A DNA stretch of 64,000 nt from Ditylenchus dipsaci. Lineage: Eukaryota; Nematoda; Chromadorea; Rhabditida; Anguinidae. Shown piece by piece: positions 55,564-64,000 of this stretch (position 1 is its first letter; every line of letters starts with the position of its first letter). The DNA lies in the NCBI GenBank assembly GCA_004194705.1, contig SADC01001366.1, forward strand, positions 372,001 through 436,000, in the 5' to 3' direction. The notes beneath the pieces were generated by a model that saw nothing but the letters and a program-made list of their open reading frames with translations, made no database searches and was not told the DNA's origin. The position numbers were made by a program, and so were the translations under genes.

Positions 55564-55915
55564 GGCTAGGAGAGACTTGTCAAAAACGAAATTCGTCACA
55601 ACGAAACTTGTCAAGACGAAAATTTTCAAAACGAATTTTGTCAAAACGAATTTTGTGAAAACGAATTTGTCAAAAACGAAACTTGTCAAGACGAAAATAC
55701 TAGTTAGAATACTAGTTAGTGCAAAAACACCATGTAATTGATCTACACGACAGACAACCGAAAAAAATGGAAGGTGTGTAATTTTTTAAATTTAAAATTC
55801 GTTTTTGACAAAATTCGTTTTGACAAATTCGTTTTGAAAATTTTCGTCTTGACAAGTTTCGCTTTGACAAAAACTACGTTTGACAAATTTCGTTTTTGAC
55901 AAGTCTCCCCTAGCC
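55564..55915. mobile_element. hAT-type MITE built from TTGTCAAAACGAA words
   Basis: GGCTAGGAGAGACTTGTCAA at the left, inverted at the right (GACAAGTCTCCCCTAGCC), flanked by identical octamers CAGTAGAT at 55556-55563 and 55916-55923. Both halves are reiterations of ACGAA(A)TTTGTCAAAACG in mirrored orientation, with a short unique centre (55690-55790). Confidence 0.9.
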
Positions 55916-56032
55916 CAGTAGATCCCCTCTATGACGCCACTCTTCAAGTTCGTTCCCGCCTAGGGTCCGACCATTTTTTACATTAATTTTTGAAAGCGTT
56001 TGCCGAAGTAGATCTACAGTCAAATCTCGCTA

Positions 56033-56219
56033 CAGTCTACTCTCGATAAACTGGCACCCCTGGGGACCAGCCTGGGGTGCCAGTTTATCGGGGGTGCCAG
56101 TTTAGTGGGATGTTACTTTGCCTAATTTCTCTGTCGGCCAGCCAAATAGGGCTTTTTCAAAGTGCCAGTTTATCGAGGGTGCCAGTTTATTGGAGTGCCA
56201 GTTTAACGAGAGTAGACTG
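56033..56219. mobile_element. Pogo-like MITE
   Basis: TA-flanked; CAGTCTACTCTCGATAAACT at the left and GTTTAACGAGAGTAGACTG at the right, with several GGTGCCAGTTTATCG words inside. Confidence 0.88.
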
Positions 56220-56221
56220 TA

Positions 56222-56965
56222 TTGCAAAGCTTCAAAATATCGGTACTTATCCCGTTTAAACTCCCCCACCCCACCCCCAATTTCAGAGAAAAGATTCAAA
56301 GACACGTTCTAATCTATTTTTTCTGCTTAGTACGATGCAAGAAACATTTATAAACAGTGTCTCATTTAAAAATGTTTGTTTTTTTTTTCAAAAAATTTTG
56401 AATTCGACTTATGAAGGCCAGAAGGTCTTTTTATGGTATTTTAAGGCCATTTTTTCGATTATTTTAAATTTTTAGGCTTTGACTTAGCCAGGGGTAGGCG
56501 AGCGTACGTTACGACGGGCTCAAAAATATTTCTTGAATTTCAAAAAGTACGAAAACATCTTTGAGTCTGTCTTAACATACGCTGGCCTACCCTTGCTCAG
56601 TCTAAAAAACACACCAGGAGGACCAAGTCAAATGGTGGTAAAAAGCCAAACTGCACTATTATTCACTTATACATGTGCATATCCTACTTTCTGTATGCAG
56701 TAGGCCCTAAAAAGTTAAACACAGTCAAAACTCATTACTTTTTCCATATTTGACCGAAATTTAGTCGAAAATGACCCTAAAATACCCTAAAAAGACCATC
56801 TGGACTTCATGAGTTTGAAATCAAAATTTTTTAATTTTTTTATCGGAAACTGTTGAGAAATGTTTCATGTATCGTATGAAGCAGAAAAAAGTGGCTTAGA
56901 AATGGTTCTTGGTTACTTTTCGAAAATTTGGGGGTAGGGGCGGTGGTGGGTTGGTGTAAACGGGA
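56222..56965. other. Intergenic DNA with partial repeats
   Basis: 56490-56640 holds GTAGGCGAGCGTACGTTA and TTAACATACGCTGGCCTACC in inverted orientation plus AGGAGGACCAAG, a decayed relative of the 3.3-kb foldback. No gene. Confidence 0.5.
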
Positions 56966-57224
56966 TACCGTATTTCCTATAATAAGCGCCCGGGGCGCTT
57001 ATTTTTCAAACCCCCCAAAATCGGAAAATTTGGAATTCCATTGCGAGATTTTCGGGTGCTCAACCAAAATCTAAAAAGTGGAATCGGTAGAGCTCGTGGG
57101 AGTTAAGAAAACGTATCAAAAAGCTTTGCAAAATATTGCTTCTACACTGAGATCCAGACCCTCAAAGTCGAGTGGGGGGGGGGGGTGCTTATTAGAGGGG
57201 GCGCTTATTAGAGGAAATACGGTA
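56966..57224. mobile_element. CCGTATTT-family MITE
   Basis: TACCGTATTTCCTATAATAA at the left and TTATTAGAGGAAATACGGTA at the right, GCGCCCGGGGCGC palindrome inside the left end. Confidence 0.9.
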
Positions 57225-57699
57225 AGTACCAAAACGTCTTTATCTAAATTATTTGTCCTTATTTTGGAACTCCAGATATTTCTTTTGGAATTTCACATCA
57301 TAATTTTTCAGATTATATTCAAATTATATCGCACTAGAATCGACTTTTAACTGAAATCTTAAATTGATACGTATTACCTTAATTTTTCACAGACAGAACC
57401 AAAATACGCAATAATTTTTTTGCTGGTCTAAAAATAAATTATTAAGCCGTTTTTTAACCTTTTTGAAACTAAAAAAAGTAACGTAAGCTTTTGAAGAATA
57501 CAAATTGCAAATCTCAAAGTTCGAGGAGAAATTATAAGTGTGTGGGATTTTGATAGTGTGGTCATTTATAGTGCCCTTGTCTAGTACCCTTCTCAAATTT
57601 AGCTTATAAAAAATATTAGATCACTTTTTGCTCCGTAGGTTTTCTTCGCTATGTGTAAAAATAAGAATAACCTTTTGTGATAAAAAGTATTATTATTAT
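57225..57699. other. Intergenic DNA
   Basis: No gene or repeat recognised. Confidence 0.4.
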
Positions 57700-57703
57700 T
57701 TAA

Positions 57704-58164
57704 AGGCCCATACTCGTCACCGATGGAAATATTTCGAAAGGTGGGCACCAGTGAAATTGAAACGAGAATTAAAATATCGCATTATAATACAGTCAAACCT
57801 CGATAAGCCGGCACCCCAAAAGTTCGTTCCAGCCTTGGGTCCGACACTTTTTTTAACCCAATTTTCGAAAACTTTTTCCAGTTCTTCTTTTACAGTCTGG
57901 TCGAAAATATCGTCAGGATTCCAATTTTGCCGATCTTCTTTTAAAAGGAGAACAAAATTTGGGTTAAAAAAAGTAAAACCTCGATAAGCCGGCACTCCTT
58001 TTCAAAAAGGGGTGCCGGCTTACCGAGGTTGACTGTAGCAGATAATTTTTTTTGCTAGAACTCAAAAGAGTACTCAACAAATTTTTATTTCAAAATAATT
58101 TTTTTTTTGAATTGACCTGGTACCCGCCTTTCAAAATATTCCCATCGGCGGCGAGCATGCCCCT
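57704..58164. mobile_element. TTAA-flanked element with a nested pogo-like MITE
   Basis: AGGCCCATACTCGTCACCGA at the left and the complement of AGGGGCATGCTCGCCGCCGA at the right, with TTAA on both sides (57700-57703; 58165-58168). Inner words GGAAATATTTCGAAAGGTGG and CCGCCTTTCAAAATATTCCC pair. The central part is displaced by the 57790-58035 insertion. Confidence 0.78.
57790..58035. mobile_element. Pogo-like MITE, nested
   Basis: TA-flanked; CAGTCAAACCTCGATAAGCC at the left and GGCTTACCGAGGTTGACTG at the right. The minus strand of the interior is open and reads NPNFVLLLKEDRQNWNPDDI, then FDQTVKEELEKVFENWVKKS. This looks coding-like and could be a residual transposase or captured segment, but no family is recognised. 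Confidence 0.85.
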
Positions 58165-58168
58165 TTAA

Positions 58169-59382
58169 AGCATGAAATTTAATTCACATTTGCACCTGCT
58201 ATCTAGACATTCAATTTCAGCGATTTTAGAAAATATTTCTGAATTTAAAAAAAGTCGATTTTCTTAACATTTTTTCAACAAATAATTTCAAATGTTTTTG
58301 TAAGCCATATTTTCAAGCTAACTCTCTTTTTTGTGTTGCTGCCCTCTGTGTGTGTATTTCAACAGATCATTTGGGTAGGGGGAGAAATGGGTTACCCAAA
58401 GAGTGTACCATCAACAGCAAACAAAAGATTTCTTTGCATTTCATCTATATTGCAGAATTACTACAGTAATTTAGTGGTTGCTACTCAAACCTCAATTTCA
58501 GTTGGCATAGATTGTTAGTTTCCTAATGCTTTTTATCTTTTGTGGAAATGTGTGAAATTTCGTGATTTTTTTGATAGGCGCAGTCATTTGCATAGCATTT
58601 TTTGGATAGAATTTCGAAATATATTTATTTTTTGCTAACTTTCCTTCATTTTATTTGGCCCTATACAATTTTTACTCAAGTTTTGTATGGGTTTCATCAA
58701 ATGTATTTTCGGGTATATGAACTGGATATTTGTGCATTTAATTGTGCGATGGATGTTTCCTAGTAAATAGGGGTGTAATTTTGTATAATGATTTTTCATT
58801 TTTCTCACATTGAGATTAAAAACCAAGATAGTTAATGAATGTAATTTTTTATGTGTTCAGCCACAATTGTTATAGTTTATGCTTCAAACAAATTATTTTT
58901 GGAGATCCGGTACCGGCCGCGTAGAAATTCAAAAGTGTAATCGTTTTTCGAAAATAAAAATTTTCACCCAACTATATTTTTTTAATTCGAGATCGATGCC
59001 CTTGTTCTACCGTCTTTCAAAAAATAAACATTTTAAATGAAATATATTACCCTACGGATCCAAATGCTCTTCTCGATTTTGTGAGCGCCGGCAGCCTTTT
59101 CCACCCTCGACTTAAAACTTGTCAAAGCCTGACACTTAAAAGTATGCCTTGTTTCTATTCCTTGCATTTTCTTTTTATCATCTTAAATTCTTATGGGTCA
59201 TCTTTTTCTTTAGCGCAAACGTTCTTATTCGATTTTTATTTTGCCTGATGTTATTTAATTTTGAAGTAATAACACTATCAGGTAGCCCTGTGACTCTAGA
59301 TTCTAACAAAGTTTCGTTTATTGCAGCATTGCTAAATGTGGCACAAAGAATTAAAGTGTGAAGCAAGTGAGATAAATTATGT
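58169..59382. other. Intergenic DNA
   Basis: No gene recognised. The open frame 59149-59361 is hydrophobic and unsupported. Confidence 0.4.
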
Positions 59383-60083
59383 GGCGCTACTTGGATATAC
59401 CCCCCCCCAATCAACTTTTTTCAAAGTGTTTCCAAACACCCTATATCGACCTAAAATGGCCTCAGGAGTTCAAGAAAGGCATTATTTTTGAGTTCTGGTC
59501 AATAAAAAACTGAGTTTTGGGACCACCCAAAATCACTCATTTTGACCATTTTTAAAGGGATTTAGGTCTGTATTTGGTGGAAATGGACCAAAAAGGTGCC
59601 AATATCTAACAAAAAGGAAGATGTTGAACATAGTTTTGTTGACTGGGGCCTACCGCATAAATAAACTCTGGTATGCATACATTTTTCATGCATCCAGAGT
59701 CACTTTCGAGTGATTTGCGTCTAAGGTATGTGGGTGTGTGCATCTCAACCCCAAGTAACCAAGCCCCTGCGCCCCGAAGGTGGCGCAGGGGGCTTGGTTG
59801 GTTAGAGATGCGCGCACTCACTTACTTAGACATAATTCCGAGTGTGACTCTTGAACAAAAATGCATTTAGAGACTATTTTTGCCCAGCTCCAGTGACCAA
59901 AACATGGTAAAATAGGTAAAAAGTCAAAATTTAAAAGTGTCCAAACTCGATTTTTTATTGACCAGAACTCAAAAATAATGCCTTTTTTGAACTCCTGAGG
60001 CCATTTTAGGTCGATATAAGGTGTTTGGAAACACTTTTAAAAAAAGTTGATTTGAGGGGGGGGGGGTATATCCAAGTAGGGTC
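59383..60083. mobile_element. Full-length GATGCGCAC-family foldback element
   Basis: Arms start CTACTTGGATATACCCCCCC at the left and GGGGGGGTATATCCAAGTAG at the right. They continue inverted through ACACCCTATATCGACCTAAA, CCTCAGGAGTTCAA and TGAGTTCTGGTCAATAAAAA. The centre carries the two GATGCGC blocks and the GGCGCAGGGGGCTTGG hairpin. About 700 bp. Partial copies occur at 10.4, 18.2, 32.9, 37.7/38.5, 39.2 and 62.3 kb. Confidence 0.85.
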
Positions 60084-60208
60084 AATTATTTGATTCATAT
60101 TTTTCCGTTTTTTGTGCTACATTTTGCAAAGATGTTATAATTAATAATACCTCATCAAAAACTAGAATCGCTAGGCTTTATTTTAAAGAAAGATAAGAAA
60201 ACTAAATA

Positions 60209-61251
60209 TCAGGTTGAGGAATAAGTTCGCGGACCAATTTTCGACGAAGAAATTTACTTAGCAGAATGAATCATCTACCGTATTTACTGTATTAACTCCC
60301 CACCCTCTAATAACTTCCCACCCTCTAATAAGTCCCACCTACGGACCTTATATCTCAGCCTAGAGCGAACATTTCGCAAATCTGTTTTTTGCGTTTTCTT
60401 AGTTGCCGCGAGTTTACCTGATTCCACTTTTTAAATTTTGGTTGAGCACCCGAAAATATCAAAATCGAAATATTTTTTTTTCGATTTTTTAAGGGTTGAA
60501 AAATAACTCCCCATGGGGACTTAATACAGTAAATACGGTATATAACATGTTACATATGAAAAGAAAGCTTTCTTCTTTCACTTCCTTGTCCATCTTAAGG
60601 ACTTGCCGTTTTTATGAAAAAAAAAATAGAATTTTGCTTATGCAATGTGGTCCATCAAAATTTCACTAGGCAGAATCTCCGCACTCACCTCCGCTCACCA
60701 TTTTCGTTATTTCAACTGGTCAGAAGTGTTAAGCAATGCAACAACATCTTAGAACTCAGTTGTAGTGTAGCTACAAAACCCATTTCACAGAATTTTTTTG
60801 AAATCGGAGTTGCAAATGGGACCGTTTGAAAAAGATCAATTTTTTTAAATGATTGAAATTCGAAAAGTTAGGAAAAATCGCTTTTTGGCTATTCTTGATC
60901 TTTTTCATAAAGCCATATATCAATGTTCCTTCATTCAAAAATTGTTCTGTAAAATTGGGTTTTGTAGCTTTAGATCTTAGCTACAACATAGTGCTAACAA
61001 TAATTTTTATTCAAATAATGCAATAAATTTGCAGTGGAGATGAGTGCGGAGATTCTCCCTAGTGAAATTTTGATGGACCGCATTACAAAAGCAAATTCCA
61101 AATTTTTTCATGAAAAGCCATGTTTTTAGATGGAAAAGAAAGTTAAAGAAGAGAGCTTTCTTTTCATAAATAACATGCTATATGGATGATTCACTCTGCT
61201 AAATAAATTTCTTCATCGAAAATTAGTTCGCGAACTTATTCCTCAAACTGA
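60209..61251. mobile_element. Mariner-like foldback element, TA-flanked
   Basis: TA then TCAGGTTGAGGAATAAGTTC at the left; GAACTTATTCCTCAAACTGA then TA at the right. The inverted arms extend several hundred bases: the block CATCAAAATTTCACTAGGCA near 60654 pairs with its inverse near 61065. A CCGTATTT-family MITE is inserted in the left arm. No transposase. Confidence 0.85.
60276..60540. mobile_element. CCGTATTT-family MITE nested in the foldback
   Basis: TACCGTATTTACTGTATTAA at the left and TTAATACAGTAAATACGGTA at the right, a perfect 20-base inverted terminus. The host sequence GAATGAATCATC on its left matches the uninterrupted opposite arm at about 61185, so it is younger than the foldback. 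Confidence 0.92.
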
Positions 61252-61253
61252 TA

Positions 61254-64000
61254 ATATGAGGAAAAGTATAAGTTTGATCCGAAAAAAAGGATAATCCATT
61301 CTTATGTAGTTGAAATATTTTTCCACTTTCTTTAGCGACCCTGAGATAATTTACTAGTTTCTTTCCAAAATGCAAAACAGCTTAGAAATTACATTTTTAA
61401 CAACATTTTTGAATAATTTATTTTGGTCATGTTGTACTTAGCAGACATAGTAGACATTTGATTCACTTAGGTGCTCTATTTGTTGCTACTAATTCCCATA
61501 GTTAGCTAACAGGTGCTATTTAACAACAGTTAGTTTGTCTAGAAGTCCAAAAAAGCCAGACATCACAAGTCTCCGTTCAAAAAATTTGTTTCAAAAATCA
61601 CTTTTTTAATATACCGTCTTAAAATAGTTAAGGGTGGAAAATTTCAAAAAATAATAATAAACGACTATAAAATTTAATCATGGTAGACTGTTCAGAAAAA
61701 ATAATTGCTTCGGTAAATTATATAGTAGACAACTTAGAAAAATTATTTATAATTATCTTTTGAAAGTTTTGATTTTTTTGGCAAATTTATAAGTAAGCAG
61801 TTTTGTGTTAAGTTGGATTTTAAAAGTGCAATTTTTCTCAAAAAATTTGACTGTAGTTGGTAAAAGTAGCAAATAACATGCTCTTATTTGTCACCAACTT
61901 TCTTATTTTTTGCGGTTTACAAAGTGAATGTGACAAAGGGCGAGTTCTTGTAGCATTGCTCACATGTTGTGAGATATTTAACTTACGTAACCGTAGTTTT
62001 GCTGGTCTAATTAAAATATTTTTTGTTTTTTGCAAATGACTTTTGGCGTAAGTTGGAAATATGAAAATGTTTTAGATTTGAAAAATTTATTTGAGAATAT
62101 AGTTCATTTCTGCGGCGGGGAATTAGTATGTATGCTTGTGAGTGTATAGGATCAGTGTCTGGCTGGGCAGGAATGTACTTTACGGGAGTCGCTCGAAATC
62201 GACCAAAATGATCTTTTTAAACGTAAAACGGTGAAATTTTTTCAAAAAACGGGTTTTAGGTATGGTAAAGCACTTTCCAGAAACAAAATTTTGACTTTTG
62301 CCTTGAGGGATAAAAGTAATCCACCTTTTGTTAGGGTATTCTATCCCATTTCGGTCACTGGAGCTTGGCAAAAAGAGTCTTTAAATGCCTTTTATGCTCG
62401 GAAAAGTGTCTAAGGTAAGTGAGTGAGCGCATCTCTAACTCTCAAGCCCCTGAATGGAGCTGATGGCCGAAGTCTGGTTAGGCTTTCCGCTGGCTGCGTC
62501 CATGCATGAGACAGTCCGTCGGGTTTTCGTTTGAACTTTTTGTACTTTTATATAGAGTACTTATTTTTGCAAAAAAAATTTATCCTGAGACACTTCGTCA
62601 GGCAATTTTTTTTGAAGAATCCGAATAATAAAACAGAATTTTTAAATTCAAAAAGAATGAAATGGACAGTCTTCGTTGTGAAATATCCAAAATATTTTTA
62701 GATCTCAGCAATCAAGCATTTAAATACCCTTTTTTGTTTATTTTTCAGATTTCTGTGTAAACCTAGCAGTAAAATTCATATGCTATTTTCTGATTTTTTT
62801 AAGGGACCTTTTTAAACTACCTCTAACGTTTTTTACTTATATATGCCCCTAGAAAAACATGATGTGGGAACCCTGCACAGACTTTCTCCGCCAAAGACTA
62901 TCCTTGCACCTTAGGTCGCCTAAGAACAAATTCGTATGCAGCGCATGTAATTTTGCTACAAACAGTTTTGTCAAATTCACTGAAAAACATAAATTTCTTG
63001 CAACTTCTTCGATACGTAACTTTTTTCAGTAGTCAAAATTTATTGATATTTGACTGATGTGCTGCTATATGCAAATCATCTCTTATATAAAAATGATGCA
63101 ATCGTTGTTGATGTGCGGTGTTTGAAACACTTTGTTACCAAAACCGAGAATATTTGACCTTTTACACCATCCCAAAATTATTGCCACCTCTTCTATGAGT
63201 AGCAGTGTTGTAGTAGGGAGTGATCTGGTCTAATCTTCAGCTAGAAACTCCTCCCGCAACGCTTACTACAACATAATTTGCATCTGATTATCACTGTAGT
63301 TGTCGGGGATTAAGCCCAAGATACTCCTCCATTACTACATTCTGTTACAAAATATTGCTAGTAGTTGTTGTTGATTAGTGAAATCAGGAATCTTGTTCAG
63401 GACAACCAATGAAAAATTTGCATCATATCACAACCTACAGCCTACTTCTGAAATTATTTAGTAGTAGACCAGACAAATTTAGGGTCTAGAGCCCCTTTCA
63501 ACATACTACTAACAACTCTAACTTGTGTAAACACTTTTTCAGTTTTCTGTTTTTGACTGCTCCTCACAACAAATATCAGGCAGTAGGAGAAGTAACAGTA
63601 GATGAAATTATTTTTTAGTAAATAGTAGATCTGAAGTTCAGGAATAATTAACTGCTTTGGAATTGTATTGTTTATTTGAAGTATTTTATTAAGAATTATT
63701 AGGCTTTTTAATTATTTTCAACAAATTTTGGGCCAAAAGTTTTCTCTTATTCCAAGAGTCAAATTTGTTTTTTTTTGAAAAGTGTCAGATCGAAAAGCCT
63801 GGAGCTATTCTTCATTACTAAGGGATTGAAAATAAAGATTAACTGACAGGGGATGGACCTTAAAAGAACTTTCATGAAATTTATGTTCAAAAAATTTTTG
63901 AGTCTATCTCCCTAGTTCCAAGGCTACATAAAGTAGGACAATCGGTGCTCTAAAAATTTTAAAAACATCTCGATACTCCTATCATAGTTTTTCATAACTT
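61254..64000. other. Intergenic DNA to window end
   Basis: 62340-62450 is a partial GATGCGCAC-family arm (CGGTCACTGGAGCTTGGCAA, GTGTCTAAGGTAAGTGAGTG). Many TAGTAGT/ACTACTA words lie at 63190-63620. I recognise no gene. Small open frames around 61840-62410 overlap on both strands and are unsupported. Confidence 0.45.

Overview
The window is AT-rich animal nuclear DNA. It has few genes, long introns loaded with repeats, and a very dense layer of DNA transposons and foldback elements. Introns are GT-AG with short T-rich 3' ends. The gene content is metazoan: a secreted acid-sphingomyelinase-like phosphodiesterase, a thrombospondin type-1 tail whose Cys layout resembles nematode TSP1 proteins, and a mucin-like gene. 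I lean towards a nematode but cannot prove the phylum from this sequence.

Host genes, all on the minus strand except where noted: (1) two 3'-terminal exons of a TSP1-domain protein at 17.6-17.9 kb; (2) a Thr/Ala/Pro/Ser-rich mucin-like gene at 23.6-25.6 kb with a signal peptide but several single-base frame breaks; (3) an eight-exon SMPDL3-type phosphodiesterase at 30.2-35.6 kb, with all metal-binding motifs visible and about three single-base frame problems in its 3' exons; (4) an unidentified GC-rich ORF block at 37.9-38.5 kb; (5) a weak exon-like stretch at 12.6 kb (plus strand).

Most of the rest is mobile DNA. The best-defined pieces are: a 2.8-kb hAT element (19808-22611, nine-exon ZBED transposase, exact 8-bp target duplication) that landed inside a tRNA-derived SINE; several hAT-type elements with 8-bp duplications whose bodies are built by reiterating a short, often self-complementary word (25682, 38603, 55564, 30024 and others); a PIF/Harbinger element with TTA duplications (6794-8633); TTAA-flanked foldback elements (13770, 37421, 47531, 47724, 49763, 57704); pogo/Tigger-like MITEs with CAGTC termini; mariner-like foldbacks; and at least a dozen copies of a TA-flanked CCGTATTT...AAATACGG family, one of which (41623-42380) still carries a pogo-type transposase remnant.

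A 2.9-kb palindrome (13770-16651) has arms that, where compared, differ almost only in homopolymer length. The frame breaks in the phosphodiesterase and mucin genes are also mostly one-base steps at short homopolymers. The simplest joint reading is that this assembly has residual homopolymer errors, so several apparent pseudogenes may be intact genes.
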